From assembly GCA_945889195.1 (NCBI GenBank), contig CAMDBB010000005.1, forward strand, positions 51,075-115,074: a stretch of 64,000 nt of DNA, given 5' to 3'. Positions within the stretch are counted from its first letter, which is position 1. Each line of letters starts with the position of its first letter. Both the position numbers and the translations under genes were made by a program. Below, one piece after another: positions 32,359-45,198 of this stretch. The DNA is from Bifidobacterium breve (GTDB lineage: Bacteria > Actinomycetota > Actinomycetes > Nanopelagicales > Nanopelagicaceae). The notes under the pieces are model-generated. The model ran no database searches and was not told the DNA's origin. It saw only the letters and a program-made list of their open reading frames with translations.

Positions 32359-33690
32359 TTGACTACACAAATTGCAATAAATGACATTGGATCAGCAGAA
32401 GATTTTCTAGCCGCAATCGAAGGCACAATCAGAAATTTCAGCGACGGAGACTTAGTCGTTGGCACAGTCGTTCAAATTGATCGCGAAGAAGTACTCCTAG
32501 ACGTCGGTTACAAGACAGAAGGCGTTATTCCGTCACGCGAACTCTCAATCCGCCATGATGCAGATCCAAATGACATCGTCAAGGTTGGCGATAAGGTCGA
32601 AGCTCTTGTTCTTCAGAAGGAAGATAAAGAAGGCCGCCTCATTCTCTCCAAGAAGCGTGCACAGTACGAGCGCGCATGGGGCGAAATCGAAGGCAAGAAG
32701 GAACGCGACGAAGTTGTCGTCGGAACAGTTATTGAAGTTGTTAAGGGTGGACTCATCGTCGACATCGGACTTCGCGGCTTCTTGCCAGCATCTCTTGTTG
32801 AAATGCGTCGCGTCCGCGATCTCACCCCTTACATTGGTAAGCAGGTTGAAGCTCGCATTATCGAACTCGATAAGAATCGCAATAACGTAGTTCTTTCACG
32901 TCGCGCATTCCTTGAGCAGACACAATCACAGTCACGCACTGAATTCTTGAACCAGCTCCAAAAGGGCCAGGTTCGTACCGGTGTAGTTTCATCAATCGTT
33001 AACTTCGGTGCATTCGTTGACCTTGGTGGCGTAGATGGACTCGTTCACGTCTCTGAGCTTTCATGGAAGCACATCGATCACCCAGGTGAAGTTGTTGAAG
33101 TTGGCGACGAAGTAACCGTTGAGGTTCTTGAAGTTGATTTCGAGCGCGAGCGTGTCTCACTCTCACTTAAGGCAACACAGGAAGATCCATGGCAGGCATT
33201 TGCTCGCACCCACACAATTAATACTGTGGTTCCAGGTGTGGTCACCAAGCTTGTTCCATTCGGAGCATTCATCCGTGTCCACGAAGGCATCGAAGGACTT
33301 GTTCACATTTCAGAGTTGGCTGAACGCCACGTTGAAATTCCAGAGCAGGTTGTCTCTGTCGGAGATGAACTATTCGTGAAGATTATCGATATCGACCTAG
33401 AGCGTCGTCGTATCTCACTCTCATTGAAGCAGGCTAATGAAGGACATGAAGTTGAAATCGAAGCATTCGATCCAACTCAGTACGGAATGTCTGCTCGCTA
33501 CGATGCAGAAGGAAACTTCATCTATCCAGAAGGTTTCGATCCTGATACTCAGGAATGGAAGCCAGGATATGACACACAGCGCGAAGAGTGGGAGCGTCAA
33601 TACGCTGTTGCTCAAGAGCGCTTCCTTGCTCACAAGAAGCAGAAGTCAGAGGCAAAGGCAGCTGAAGAAGCTGCTGTTGTAGCTGAATAG
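32359..33690 (+). CDS. rpsA: 30S ribosomal protein S1 (TTG start)
   Basis: Four S1 repeats (GTVVQIDREEVLLDVGYKTEGVIP; GVVSSIVNFGAFVDLGGVDGLVHVSELSW; GVVTKLVPFGAFIRVHEGIEGLVHISELAE). Confidence 0.97.
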   Translation: MTTQIAINDIGSAEDFLAAIEGTIRNFSDGDLVVGTVVQIDREEVLLDVGYKTEGVIPSRELSIRHDADPNDIVKVGDKVEALVLQKEDKEGRLILSKKRAQYERAWGEIEGKKERDEVVVGTVIEVVKGGLIVDIGLRGFLPASLVEMRRVRDLTPYIGKQVEARIIELDKNRNNVVLSRRAFLEQTQSQSRTEFLNQLQKGQVRTGVVSSIVNFGAFVDLGGVDGLVHVSELSWKHIDHPGEVVEVGDEVTVEVLEVDFERERVSLSLKATQEDPWQAFARTHTINTVVPGVVTKLVPFGAFIRVHEGIEGLVHISELAERHVEIPEQVVSVGDELFVKIIDIDLERRRISLSLKQANEGHEVEIEAFDPTQYGMSARYDAEGNFIYPEGFDPDTQEWKPGYDTQREEWERQYAVAQERFLAHKKQKSEAKAAEEAAVVAE

Positions 33691-33695
33691 AAGTT

Positions 33696-33760
33696 AAAAA
33701 ATCCGGCTGGTCCGCGAGCTGCTCCTTAACCTCGCGATAACCAGCCGGATTTTTCTTTTT
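33696..33760 (+). terminator. strong Rho-independent-type terminator after rpsA
   Basis: AAAAAATCCGGCTGGT ... nested CGCGAG/CTCGCG ... ACCAGCCGGATTTTTCTTTTT. Confidence 0.9.
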
Positions 33761-33790
33761 CCACCGCTTTCTGAAAGGTAAGGTAAGGCC

Positions 33791-34387
33791 ATGTTGGTAG
33801 TCGGACTTACTGGTGGAATCGGTGCAGGAAAGTCGACGGTAGCCCAATTCTTCGCAGAGCTCGGCGCTCTTGTTATCGATGCCGATCAGTTGGCACGTAT
33901 GGCGATAGAACGTGGAAGCGATGGCTTTGCAGATGTCATGCTCCGCTTTGGGGATGAGGTCATCGTTAACGGTGATATTGATCGAAAGAAGCTCGCTGAG
34001 ATTGTCTTCTCAGACCCAGAAGCCCGCAAAGATTTAGAGGCAATCATCCACCCGCGCGTGCAGGCCCTCTTTGCAGAAGCTGTTGCAGATCTCGATATTG
34101 ACGACATCTTGATTTATGAAATTCCACTCTTGGTAGAAACAGGTGCGGCAGCCAAGTTTGATTACATCATTACCGTTGAATCAGATATCGAACTGCGCAA
34201 GGCGCGCCTCCTCAAAAAGGGTCTCTACATCTCGCAGATTGAAAAGCGGATGGCATCACAGGCAACTCCCGAGGCGCGTGGGGCAATCGCCGATAAAGTC
34301 ATTCGAAATGATGGGGATGAGGATTCACTCCTGCGCCAGGTCGAGAATCTTTGGGAGGGCGTTCTGCAGCCTCTCTCTTTAGGATAA
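33791..34387 (+). CDS. coaE: dephospho-CoA kinase
   Basis: [51 protein letters not shown]. Confidence 0.95.
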   Translation: MLVVGLTGGIGAGKSTVAQFFAELGALVIDADQLARMAIERGSDGFADVMLRFGDEVIVNGDIDRKKLAEIVFSDPEARKDLEAIIHPRVQALFAEAVADLDIDDILIYEIPLLVETGAAAKFDYIITVESDIELRKARLLKKGLYISQIEKRMASQATPEARGAIADKVIRNDGDEDSLLRQVENLWEGVLQPLSLG

Positions 34388-34391
34388 GCAG

Positions 34392-36467
34392 GTGCGCCCC
34401 GTAACTGACCTGCAGCGAAAAGTTGCTCCCTTTGAGGTTATTAGCGACTACGTACCTGCCGGCGATCAGCCCGCTGCAATTGAAGAGATTGCCCGTCGAA
34501 TTAACGCTGGAGAGCAAGATGTAGTTCTTCTGGGTGCTACCGGAACTGGAAAGTCAGCAACGACTGCCTGGCTGATCGAAAGGTTGCAACGTCCAACGCT
34601 CGTTCTAGCTCCCAATAAGACTTTGGCTGCGCAGTTGGCAAATGAGTTTCGCGAGTTGTTGCCAAATAACGCCGTTGAATACTTCGTCTCTTACTACGAC
34701 TACTACCAACCTGAAGCATATGTTCCGCAGACGGATACCTTTATCGAGAAGGATTCCAGCGTCAATGATGAGGTAGAGCGGTTGCGCCACTCAGCGACAA
34801 ACTCGTTGCTGACCAGACGTGATGTCATCGTCGTCGCCACAGTCTCTTGTATCTATGGCCTAGGAACACCTCAAGAATATATCGACCGGATGATTCGTCT
34901 TAAAGTGGGCGATGAGATAGAACGTAACGCGCTACTACGTAAATTTGTGGATGTGCAGTACAAGAGAAACGATATGGCCTTCGAGCGCGGCACCTTTAGG
35001 GTGCGTGGCGACACCGTCGAAATCATTCCCATGTACGAGGAACTCGCGGTGCGCATTGAGATGTTTGGTGATGAGATCGAGAAGATTATGACTCTCAATC
35101 CGCTGACCGGCGAGATTGTCAACGATGAGACCGAGATCTATATATTTCCAGCTACTCACTATGCAGCAGGTCCCGAGACCATGAAGCGTGCGATGAGCGA
35201 TATTCAAGATGAGCTTCAGGTGCAGCTCAACCTACTTACAAAACAAGGCAAGTTACTTGAAGAACAGCGCTTGCGTATGCGTACAACCTTTGATCTAGAG
35301 ATGATGGAGCAGCTTGGCTTCTGTTCCGGAATTGAGAACTATTCACGTCACCTCGATGGGCGAGATCCAGGTTCGCCTCCTAACTGCCTCTTAGATTATT
35401 TCCCTGAAGATTTCTTAGTTGTTATCGATGAGAGCCATGTGACTGTTCCGCAGATAGGTGCGATGTATGAAGGCGATGCCGCACGTAAACGCACACTTGT
35501 TGAACATGGATTCCGTCTACCCAGCGCCCTCGATAACAGGCCGCTGAAGTGGCCCGAATTTCTTGAGCGCACCGGGCAGAAGGTGTACCTCTCTGCAACG
35601 CCCGGAAAGTATGAGATGGCCAAGGTCGATGGTGATGTGGTTGAGCAGGTTATCCGCCCAACTGGTTTGGTTGATCCACAGATTATCGTTAAGCCAATCA
35701 AAGGTCAGATTGATGATCTGCTCCATGAGATAAACATCAGAGCAGAGAAGAACGAGAGAGTTCTTGTTACTACGCTGACCAAGAAGATGTCAGAAGATCT
35801 CACAGATTATTTGCAAGAAAAGGGCGTGCGGGTTCGCTACCTCCACTCTGAGGTCGACACCTTGCGCCGCGTTGAGCTCTTGCGTGAATTGCGAAGTGGT
35901 GAATACGACGTACTTATTGGAATCAACCTCTTGCGTGAAGGTCTCGATCTTCCGGAAGTTTCACTCGTTGCTATTTTGGATGCCGATAAAGAGGGCTTCC
36001 TTCGCTCTGCAACATCTCTCATTCAAACTATTGGCCGCGCAGCTCGTAACGTTTCTGGTGAAGTGCATATGTATGCCGACAACATCACAGCATCCATGGC
36101 TAAGGCAATCGATGAGACAAACCGTAGACGTGCAAAGCAGGTCGCCTATAACTTAGAACGTGGGGTAGACCCGCAGCCGCTGCGTAAGAAGATCTCTGAT
36201 ATCACCGATCTCATTGCGCAAGAGAGCGACGATACTGACGACATCATGGCCTCAACCAAGGGTAAGAAATCCTCGGCGATATTGCCTTTCTCATCGAAGC
36301 GAACAGATTCCATGCCGCGCCAAGAGTTGATTGCGTTGATAGGCTCGCTCACCGAGCAGATGCGTAGCGCTGCAGATGAACTCGCCTTTGAATTGGCAGC
36401 TCGCCTTCGCGATGAACTCCGCGAACTCAAGCGCGAACTTCGAGGAATGGATGAGGCAGGGACATGA
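34392..36467 (+). CDS. uvrB: excinuclease ABC subunit B (GTG start)
   Basis: [64 protein letters not shown]-terminal UVR motif. Confidence 0.98.
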   Translation: MRPVTDLQRKVAPFEVISDYVPAGDQPAAIEEIARRINAGEQDVVLLGATGTGKSATTAWLIERLQRPTLVLAPNKTLAAQLANEFRELLPNNAVEYFVSYYDYYQPEAYVPQTDTFIEKDSSVNDEVERLRHSATNSLLTRRDVIVVATVSCIYGLGTPQEYIDRMIRLKVGDEIERNALLRKFVDVQYKRNDMAFERGTFRVRGDTVEIIPMYEELAVRIEMFGDEIEKIMTLNPLTGEIVNDETEIYIFPATHYAAGPETMKRAMSDIQDELQVQLNLLTKQGKLLEEQRLRMRTTFDLEMMEQLGFCSGIENYSRHLDGRDPGSPPNCLLDYFPEDFLVVIDESHVTVPQIGAMYEGDAARKRTLVEHGFRLPSALDNRPLKWPEFLERTGQKVYLSATPGKYEMAKVDGDVVEQVIRPTGLVDPQIIVKPIKGQIDDLLHEINIRAEKNERVLVTTLTKKMSEDLTDYLQEKGVRVRYLHSEVDTLRRVELLRELRSGEYDVLIGINLLREGLDLPEVSLVAILDADKEGFLRSATSLIQTIGRAARNVSGEVHMYADNITASMAKAIDETNRRRAKQVAYNLERGVDPQPLRKKISDITDLIAQESDDTDDIMASTKGKKSSAILPFSSKRTDSMPRQELIALIGSLTEQMRSAADELAFELAARLRDELRELKRELRGMDEAGT

Positions 36468-39340
36468 GCATCGATAAGTTAGTTGTTCGTGGTGCGCGTG
36501 AACATAACCTCAAGGATGTCTCGATTGAACTTCCTCGTGAGTCTCTCATTGTCTTTACAGGGCTATCGGGTTCAGGAAAATCTAGTTTGGCCTTCGACAC
36601 CATCTTCGCTGAAGGACAGCGTCGTTATGTTGAATCTTTATCCGCCTACGCCCGCCAATTCTTGGGTCAGATGGATAAGCCGGATGTGGATTTTATTGAA
36701 GGCCTTTCACCAGCAGTCTCTATTGATCAGAAATCTACCAATCGCAATCCTCGCTCAACGGTCGGAACTATCACCGAGGTCTATGACTATTTCCGCCTTC
36801 TCTTTGCTCGTGCGGGGCGGCCGCACTGTCCGCAATGTGGCAAAGCAGTCTCTCGCCAGAGTCCACAACAGATTGTTGATCAGATTCTCACAATGCCGGC
36901 AACAACGAAGTTTCAGGTATTAGCTCCAGTAATTCGTGAACGTAAAGGCGAATTCGTCGATCTCTTTGCAGAGCTTGTCACACAGGGTTATTCACGTGCA
37001 CGAGTCGATGGCGAAACGATTCAACTGACCGAACCGCCAAAGCTGAAGAAGCAAGAGAAGCACACCATTGAAGTCGTGATCGATCGTTTGACCGCAAAGG
37101 CTGAGAGTAAATCTCGTTTAACTGACTCGATTGAGACGGCGCTCAAGTTAGGAAATGGCCTAGTCCTTCTTGATTTTGTAGATGCTAAAGCGGGAGAAAA
37201 AGAACATACCTATAGCGAGCACATGGCTTGCCATGACTGCAATCTCTCTTTTGAAGAGCTAGAGCCGCGTTCGTTCTCATTTAACTCACCCTTTGGCGCA
37301 TGCCCTGAATGCACTGGCATTGGAACCCGTCTAGAAGTTGATGAAGAGCTCATCATTCCTGATGATGCCATCTCCATTAATGAAGGTGCAATCGCCCCCT
37401 GGACAGGAGCGCAATCCTCCGAATACTTCTTACGACTTCTTGAGGCTCTGGCTAAAGAGTTGAAGTTCTCTCTTGATAATCCTTGGAAGAAACTCTCGGT
37501 CAAAGCTAAAGAGGCAATCCTGAATGGGTTCGATTACGAGGTTCACGTTAAGTATAAGAATCGCTATGGTCGTGTTCGTAATTACTCCACAGGATTTGAA
37601 GGTGTTATCCCTTTCATTCAACGCCGACATAGCGAAACAGATAGCGATTACAGCCGCGACAAGTACGAGGCGTATATGCGCCAGACTCCATGCCCTGCAT
37701 GTAAAGGTGCGCGCTTAAAGCCAGAGGTTCTCTCTGTAACGCTCGGCGGAAAGAGCATCGCTGAAGTCTGCGCGCTCTCTATCGATGATTGCGCAGCTTT
37801 TCTTAAAGAGGTCAAGCTCAATAAGCGTGAGGCGCAGATTGCCGAACGAGTAATGAAAGAGGTGCATGCGCGACTTGGCTTCTTACTTGATGTCGGTCTT
37901 GATTACCTTTCTCTCGATCGACCAGCTGCAACGCTCTCTGGTGGAGAAGCCCAGCGCATTCGCCTAGCAACCCAAATTGGCTCTGGCCTTGTCGGCGTTC
38001 TCTATGTTTTGGATGAACCTTCAATTGGACTTCACCAACGCGATAACCGACGTCTGATCGATACCCTCACTCGTCTGCGCGATCTTGGCAACACCTTGAT
38101 TGTGGTCGAACATGATGAAGAGACCATTCGAACCGCTGATTGGATAGTCGATATCGGACCGGGGGCAGGCGAACATGGTGGACGCGTCGTTGTCTCTGGT
38201 TCCTATGAAGAGTTAATAGCATCAGAGGAATCCATTACCGGCGCATATCTCTCGGGACGTAAATCGATCGAAATTCCAAAGGAACGACGCCCCGTTGATC
38301 CAAAGCGTCAATTAGTTGTTAAGGGCGCTAAAGAGAATAACTTGAAGGATATTGAAGTCTCCATTCCGCTAGGACTCTTTGTCTCTGTCACCGGTGTATC
38401 AGGGTCAGGTAAGTCAACGCTGGTAAATGACATTCTCTATACAACCCTTGCCAATAAACTCAACGGTGCCCGACTTGTGCCGGGACGCCATCGCACAGTT
38501 ACTGGCATCGATCAGCTTGATAAAGTTGTGCACGTAGATCAATCACCAATTGGTCGCACACCGCGTTCTAATCCTGCGACCTACACAGGGGTATTCGATA
38601 AGGTCCGCGCGCTCTTTGCTGAAACTACCGAAGCTAAGGTTCGTGGCTATCAACAAGGTCGTTTCTCCTTTAACGTAAAAGGCGGACGCTGCGAGAACTG
38701 TTCAGGTGATGGAACTATCACCATCGAGATGAACTTCCTTCCCGATGTTTATGTTCCCTGCGAGGTCTGCCACGGAGCTCGCTACAACCGCGAGACTCTG
38801 GAAGTGCATTACAAGGGCAAGACCATCGCTGAAGTCCTTGATATGCCTATCGAGATAGCTCACACATTCTTTGAATCAGTGCCAACAATCGCCCGATATC
38901 TCAAGACGCTCTGCGATGTAGGGCTGGGATATGTGCGTCTTGGACAGTCAGCGCCCACACTTTCAGGCGGAGAAGCGCAACGTGTAAAGCTGGCAACTGA
39001 ACTTCAACGCCGTTCAACTGGTCGCACCATCTACGTTCTGGATGAACCAACAACTGGACTTCACTTTGAAGATGTCAGTAAGTTGCTGGGGGTCCTCAAA
39101 CGCCTAGTTGAATCAGGAAACACTGTCATCGTCATCGAACATAATCTTGATGTCATCAAATCTTCTGACTGGGTTATCGATATGGGCCCTGAAGGTGGAT
39201 TCCGAGGTGGCACAGTGGTTGCTGAGGGAACGCCTGAGGAAGTGGCAAAGGTGAAGGGAAGCTACACCGGAGAATTTCTCGCCGAGATGCTTGCCAATAA
39301 TCGACAGGTTCCTGTCCGAAAGACCGCAAAGCAGAAGTAG
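36464..39340 (+). CDS. uvrA: excinuclease ABC subunit A
   Basis: [60 protein letters not shown]; paired zinc motifs. Confidence 0.98.
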   Translation: MSIDKLVVRGAREHNLKDVSIELPRESLIVFTGLSGSGKSSLAFDTIFAEGQRRYVESLSAYARQFLGQMDKPDVDFIEGLSPAVSIDQKSTNRNPRSTVGTITEVYDYFRLLFARAGRPHCPQCGKAVSRQSPQQIVDQILTMPATTKFQVLAPVIRERKGEFVDLFAELVTQGYSRARVDGETIQLTEPPKLKKQEKHTIEVVIDRLTAKAESKSRLTDSIETALKLGNGLVLLDFVDAKAGEKEHTYSEHMACHDCNLSFEELEPRSFSFNSPFGACPECTGIGTRLEVDEELIIPDDAISINEGAIAPWTGAQSSEYFLRLLEALAKELKFSLDNPWKKLSVKAKEAILNGFDYEVHVKYKNRYGRVRNYSTGFEGVIPFIQRRHSETDSDYSRDKYEAYMRQTPCPACKGARLKPEVLSVTLGGKSIAEVCALSIDDCAAFLKEVKLNKREAQIAERVMKEVHARLGFLLDVGLDYLSLDRPAATLSGGEAQRIRLATQIGSGLVGVLYVLDEPSIGLHQRDNRRLIDTLTRLRDLGNTLIVVEHDEETIRTADWIVDIGPGAGEHGGRVVVSGSYEELIASEESITGAYLSGRKSIEIPKERRPVDPKRQLVVKGAKENNLKDIEVSIPLGLFVSVTGVSGSGKSTLVNDILYTTLANKLNGARLVPGRHRTVTGIDQLDKVVHVDQSPIGRTPRSNPATYTGVFDKVRALFAETTEAKVRGYQQGRFSFNVKGGRCENCSGDGTITIEMNFLPDVYVPCEVCHGARYNRETLEVHYKGKTIAEVLDMPIEIAHTFFESVPTIARYLKTLCDVGLGYVRLGQSAPTLSGGEAQRVKLATELQRRSTGRTIYVLDEPTTGLHFEDVSKLLGVLKRLVESGNTVIVIEHNLDVIKSSDWVIDMGPEGGFRGGTVVAEGTPEEVAKVKGSYTGEFLAEMLANNRQVPVRKTAKQK

Positions 39341-39342
39341 CC

Positions 39343-41271
39343 ATGGCGCAACCTGCGAGTTATCGCCCCAAGGAGATTCCTGAAGAGCCAGGTGTTTATC
39401 GCTTCTTTAACGCTGACGACAAAGTTATCTATGTCGGGAAGGCGAAGAACCTCAAGAACCGTCTCACAACATACTTCGGATCTAATCTGGCGCAGAAGAC
39501 CTACCGCATGGTCCACGAGGCAGTGCGAGTGGATTGGACGATTGTTGCCACAGAACTTGAAGCTCTGGCTCTTGAATTCAGTTGGATTAAACAGTTTCAT
39601 CCAACGTATAACGTGCAATTTAAGGATGATAAGTCTTATCCATATTTAGCAATCTCACTGAACGATGAATTTCCGCGCATCTTTATTACCCGTAAAGAGA
39701 AGCGCCCTGGACTTAAATACTTTGGCCCCTATACAAATGCCTGGGCGCTTCGCAATACCTATGAAGTTCTTCTCAAGGTGTACCCAGTTCGTTCATGTAG
39801 CGCTGGTAATTTTCAGAGAGCGCAACGCACTAAGCGTCAATGTCTCTTGGGGGATATCGGTAAGTGTGCTGCTCCTTGTGTCGGTTGGGTCAGCCCAGAA
39901 GAGCATAAGGAGATTGCCCATAAGTTAGATGCCTTTATGGAGAAGGGGATGGAGAATCTGCTCCCAACTCTACGGAACGAGATGGATCAAGCATCTGAAC
40001 GTGAAGAGTTTGAACGAGCAGCTCGCCTGCGTGATCAGATTGAATCCTTTGAAAAGGCGCAACGCTCTACCCAAGGCAATCTCTCTGATGATCTAGATGG
40101 GGATTTCATCTCCATCCATGAAGAAGGGTTGCACGCTGCCGGTTCCATCTTTGTTGTAAGGCGCGGCTCAATCAAAGGTTCGCGTTCTTGGATTGTCGAT
40201 CAAGAGCGGGCGCTAGAAGGCGATGATCAGATGGCCTCACTCTTCTTCTCTATCTATAGTCAGAGCGCACCCACAGATATTCCAGCCGAGATTTATCTCA
40301 ATCAAGCACCACTCGATCAGAGCGCCCTGGAAGAGTGGCTGACCCAATTACGGGGAGCGAAGGTTTCAATCAAAGTTCCACAGCGTGGCGAGAAGGTTGA
40401 ACTTCTGCAAACTGTCGAGCGCAACGCCCACTATGCCCTGGTTCAATACTTAAGTAAGCGGGCTACCGATGCTGCCGTATCAGGCAAAGCGCTCCTTGAA
40501 CTGGAGGAGGAGTTGCAACTGGCTCGCACTCCTTTACGTATTGAGTGCTATGACATCTCCAATATTTCAGGGACATCTGTTGTCGCATCCATGGTGGTCT
40601 TTGAGGATGGGTTGGCGAAGAAGAGTGAGTACCGCAGATTTATCATTGATACAGATACCGCTCAAGATGACACCCGCGCGATGCACCAAGTGATTACACG
40701 TCGCATGAAACGTTTATTAGCCGACCGTCAGGTCAATCCTGCCGAGATTGCAGAGACTGGCGGCAAGGTCAGTAAGTTTGCCTACCCACCACAATTGATT
40801 GTTGTTGACGGTGGAGCGCCACAAGTTGCAGCAGCGCAGAGAGCGCTCGATGAACTCGGTATCACCGATGTTGCGCTCTGCGGTTTGGCCAAGCGCCTGG
40901 AAGAAGTCTGGATGCCGGGGGATAAGGACCCATTGATTCTTCCGCGCACAAGCGAGGGGATGTATTTACTTCAACGAATTCGCGACGAAGCGCATCGCTT
41001 TGCAATTACCTTCCACCGCTCGCGCAGATCTAAGGTAATGCTTGAATCACTTCTCGATGACATCCCACAACTTGGAGAATCACGCAGAGGCGCGCTCTTG
41101 GCTCGCTTTGGCTCTGTGACGGCGATGCGCAAGGCTTCCCGTGAAGAACTCGCTGCCACTCCCGGAATCGGCGCAACCATCGCAGGAATTATCTTTGAAT
41201 ATCTACAATCACTCTCAACCACTGCGGATGTGAAGGTAGATATGGCCACCGGCGAGATACTTGACACCTAA
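39343..41271 (+). CDS. uvrC: excinuclease ABC subunit C
   Basis: PEEPGVYRFFNADDKVIYVGKAKNLKNRLTTYF, IECYDISNISGTSVVASMVVFEDG, C-terminal HhH. Confidence 0.97.
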   Translation: MAQPASYRPKEIPEEPGVYRFFNADDKVIYVGKAKNLKNRLTTYFGSNLAQKTYRMVHEAVRVDWTIVATELEALALEFSWIKQFHPTYNVQFKDDKSYPYLAISLNDEFPRIFITRKEKRPGLKYFGPYTNAWALRNTYEVLLKVYPVRSCSAGNFQRAQRTKRQCLLGDIGKCAAPCVGWVSPEEHKEIAHKLDAFMEKGMENLLPTLRNEMDQASEREEFERAARLRDQIESFEKAQRSTQGNLSDDLDGDFISIHEEGLHAAGSIFVVRRGSIKGSRSWIVDQERALEGDDQMASLFFSIYSQSAPTDIPAEIYLNQAPLDQSALEEWLTQLRGAKVSIKVPQRGEKVELLQTVERNAHYALVQYLSKRATDAAVSGKALLELEEELQLARTPLRIECYDISNISGTSVVASMVVFEDGLAKKSEYRRFIIDTDTAQDDTRAMHQVITRRMKRLLADRQVNPAEIAETGGKVSKFAYPPQLIVVDGGAPQVAAAQRALDELGITDVALCGLAKRLEEVWMPGDKDPLILPRTSEGMYLLQRIRDEAHRFAITFHRSRRSKVMLESLLDDIPQLGESRRGALLARFGSVTAMRKASREELAATPGIGATIAGIIFEYLQSLSTTADVKVDMATGEILDT

Positions 41272-41286
41272 GGCAGAATGAGAGCC

Positions 41287-42153
41287 ATGGCCACTAAAGA
41301 GCTTCTGATTCTTACCGGGATGTCGGGCGCAGGTCGATCAACCGTTGCGCACGCGTTGGAAGATCTTGGTTGGTATGTGGTCGATAACCTGCCACCTGCG
41401 CTACTTCCATCTCTTGCCGAACAGACCCTCGAAACTCACGCAGCGCTAGCTGTGGTTGTAGACGTTCGTGGTGGAAAGTTCTTCGATGAACTTAACAACT
41501 CACTCGCAAAGTTAAAGTCAGCTTCGGTTCCATATCGCCTGCTCTTCCTAGATGCATCTGATCAAGCCTTAGTTCAGCGCTTTGAATCAACTCGCCGACC
41601 ACATCCGCTGCAAGCAAAGGATCGCATCGTCGACGGCATAGCGCGTGAGCGAGCCAAGTTAGAAGAGATTCGCGCCCAAGCGGATGTTGTTATCGACTCT
41701 TCCAATCTCAATGTTCATCAGTTAGAAAAGCGCACCTCCGAAATCTTTGCAGCAGGCATGCTGGCATCTCTTCGCATCAACGTTCTCTCATTCGGATACA
41801 AATACGGAATCCCAGTAGACTCTGATTTGGTTCTGGATTGCCGCTTCATTCCCAACCCACATTGGATTCCCGAACTACGACCACTCAATGGGCTAGATGC
41901 CCCAGTCTCGGCTAAGGTTTTAGGAAGTGAAGGCGTCGCTGACTTCGTAAAGAGTTTTGTCGGCGTTGTGAAACAGATGATTCCTGGATATTTTCGCGAA
42001 GGAAAGAAGTACGTCACGATTGCAATTGGTTGCACAGGCGGCAAGCATCGCTCCGTCGCCATAGCTGAAGAAATTGCTAAGCAATTGTCATCCACATCTG
42101 CTGACCTAGAAATTTCGGCACACGCAACGCATCGAGATGTAGGACGCGAATAA
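41287..42153 (+). CDS. rapZ: RNase adapter RapZ / YvcJ-family nucleotide-binding protein
   Basis: LILTGMSGAGRSTVAHALEDLGWYVVDNLPPALLP, IGCTGGKHRSVAIAEEIA. Confidence 0.93.
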   Translation: MATKELLILTGMSGAGRSTVAHALEDLGWYVVDNLPPALLPSLAEQTLETHAALAVVVDVRGGKFFDELNNSLAKLKSASVPYRLLFLDASDQALVQRFESTRRPHPLQAKDRIVDGIARERAKLEEIRAQADVVIDSSNLNVHQLEKRTSEIFAAGMLASLRINVLSFGYKYGIPVDSDLVLDCRFIPNPHWIPELRPLNGLDAPVSAKVLGSEGVADFVKSFVGVVKQMIPGYFREGKKYVTIAIGCTGGKHRSVAIAEEIAKQLSSTSADLEISAHATHRDVGRE

Positions 42154-42154
42154 G

Positions 42155-43096
42155 TTGAGTAAGAAAGTTGTTGCTCTCGGTGGGGGACATGGGTTGGCTG
42201 CAACCTTGACCGCACTACGTAGCCTTACTTCGGATATCACAGCAATTGTGACCGTCGCTGATAACGGTGGTTCTAGTGGTCGGCTACGAGAAGAGTTTCC
42301 GATACTTCCGCCAGGTGATTTACGTATGGCTCTTGCAGCTTTATGTAGCGATGATGAATGGGGCCGTAGCTGGGCGCAGATAATGCAATATCGCTTTACG
42401 AGCGAAGGCCCACTCAATGGACATGCAGTTGGCAATCTTTTGCTGGCAGCTCTTTGGGATCGCGATGAAGATACCGTGGCAGGCCTTGACCGAGTAGGCG
42501 CTCTTCTAAAAGTTGTTGGCAGAGTATTGCCGATGGCTGCCGAACCTCTTGATATTGAAGCCACGTTTGAGAGCTCATCTGGTACGCAGATTGTCCGAGG
42601 GCAAGCAGAAGTTGCCACCACAAAAGGAAAGTTAAAAACGTTACGAATAATCCCTGAAGTTCCGGCAGCGCAACCAGAAGCGCTCACTGCAATCAAAGAT
42701 GCTGAGTGGATCACTATGGGTCCAGGTTCTTGGTTCTCTAGCGTCATCCCACATCTATTGGTTCCATCCCTGAGAGATGCTTTGATTGAAACGGATGCGA
42801 AGAAGATTCTGCTTTTGAATCTAGATTCTGCCGATAAATCAGCAGGAGAGTACGCCGGATATTCACCACTTGAACATCTACAGATTCTGCAGCGCTATGC
42901 ACCAGGGCTGCGCTTTGATTTGGTAATTCTTGATAGCTCTGCAGAGGGCGCAACTGAGCTACATTCATATCTTTCAACCATAGGTTCAGAGTTATTGGTG
43001 GCCGATCTACGTAGTTCTGGCGCTCCTTTGCATCATGATGTAAAGAAATTGGGTCACCTTTTCGCACACATTGCTACTGAAAAACTGGTTGGATAA
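42155..43096 (+). CDS. yvcK: YvcK-family gluconeogenesis/morphology factor (TTG start)
   Basis: [59 protein letters not shown]; between rapZ and whiA. Confidence 0.93.
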   Translation: MSKKVVALGGGHGLAATLTALRSLTSDITAIVTVADNGGSSGRLREEFPILPPGDLRMALAALCSDDEWGRSWAQIMQYRFTSEGPLNGHAVGNLLLAALWDRDEDTVAGLDRVGALLKVVGRVLPMAAEPLDIEATFESSSGTQIVRGQAEVATTKGKLKTLRIIPEVPAAQPEALTAIKDAEWITMGPGSWFSSVIPHLLVPSLRDALIETDAKKILLLNLDSADKSAGEYAGYSPLEHLQILQRYAPGLRFDLVILDSSAEGATELHSYLSTIGSELLVADLRSSGAPLHHDVKKLGHLFAHIATEKLVG

Positions 43097-43101
43097 CCCC
43101 C

Positions 43102-44085
43102 ATGGCGATGACAGCAGCAGTGAAGGATGAGCTCAGTCGTCTTGCAGTGACCAAGCCTTGTTGCCGTAAGGCTGAAGTCTCCTCCTTGCTTCGCTTTGCA
43201 GGTGGGCTCCATATCGCAGCCGGCAAGGTCCTTATCGAAGTTGAGCTAGATACTTCACAGAGCGCCCGCCGTCTTAAGAAAGATATCGCTGATATCTATG
43301 GCCATGACTCTGATTTAGCAGTTCTTTCATCAAGTGGACTCCGTAAAGGTTCACGGTACGTTGTTCGCGTAGTTGAAGCAGGAGATGCTTTAGCTCGCCA
43401 GACAGGTTTAATTGACGCCAATGGTCGACCAGTTCGTGGACTTCCACCGCAAGTAGTTGCAGCAAATGTCTGCGATGCCGAAGCGGCGTGGCGTGGCGCA
43501 TTTATCGCTCATGGCTCGCTGACCGAGCCAGGCAGATCTTCATCTCTTGAAATTACATGTCCTGGCCCTGAGGCAGCACTTGCTCTCGTTGGAGCTGCGC
43601 GTCGACTCAACATTGTTGCTAAAGCGCGTGAAGTACGAGGCGTAGATCGCGTTGTTATTCGCGATGGAGATGCAATAGGAGTTCTCCTCACTCGCTTAGG
43701 CGCACATGAGAGTGTTCTTGCATGGGAAGAGCGACGTATGCGCCGCGAAGTTCGCGCTACTGCGAATCGTCTTGCAAACTTTGATGATGCTAATTTGCGC
43801 AGATCAGCCCGAGCTGCGGTAGCTGCAGCTGCGCGAGTACAACGCGCCATGGAGATTCTTGGCCCCGAAATTCCTGATCATCTCAAAGAGGCGGGCGAGC
43901 TTCGCATCGCACATGGTCAGGCAAGTTTGGAAGAACTTGGATCTCTTGCAACTCCACCGATGACCAAGGATGCAATCGCGGGTCGAATTCGCAGATTGCT
44001 CGCGATGGCCGATAAGCGCGCAGGAGAACTTGGGATTCCTGATACTGAGGCGGGGCTCTCGCCAGATTTACTCGGGGATTCCTAA
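43102..44085 (+). CDS. whiA: DNA-binding protein WhiA
   Basis: [33 protein letters not shown], degenerate LAGLIDADG plus C-terminal HTH; rapZ-yvcK-whiA synteny. Confidence 0.95.
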   Translation: MAMTAAVKDELSRLAVTKPCCRKAEVSSLLRFAGGLHIAAGKVLIEVELDTSQSARRLKKDIADIYGHDSDLAVLSSSGLRKGSRYVVRVVEAGDALARQTGLIDANGRPVRGLPPQVVAANVCDAEAAWRGAFIAHGSLTEPGRSSSLEITCPGPEAALALVGAARRLNIVAKAREVRGVDRVVIRDGDAIGVLLTRLGAHESVLAWEERRMRREVRATANRLANFDDANLRRSARAAVAAAARVQRAMEILGPEIPDHLKEAGELRIAHGQASLEELGSLATPPMTKDAIAGRIRRLLAMADKRAGELGIPDTEAGLSPDLLGDS

Positions 44086-44154
44086 CCGGTCGGTAGCCTG
44101 CGCGTAACTGATAGACTTCCCGCCAGGCCCCCAATGTTGTGGTGTAACTCTTAG

Positions 44155-45197
<1,043 letters not shown>

Positions 45198-45198
<1 letters not shown>

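Noticed and set aside
33518-33847. 109-aa minus-strand ORF across the rpsA terminator
   Set aside because: Covers a perfect terminator hairpin and the coaE start; not a plausible gene
42106-42747. 213-aa minus-strand ORF opposite yvcK/rapZ
   Set aside because: Antisense to strongly recognised genes; composition artefact
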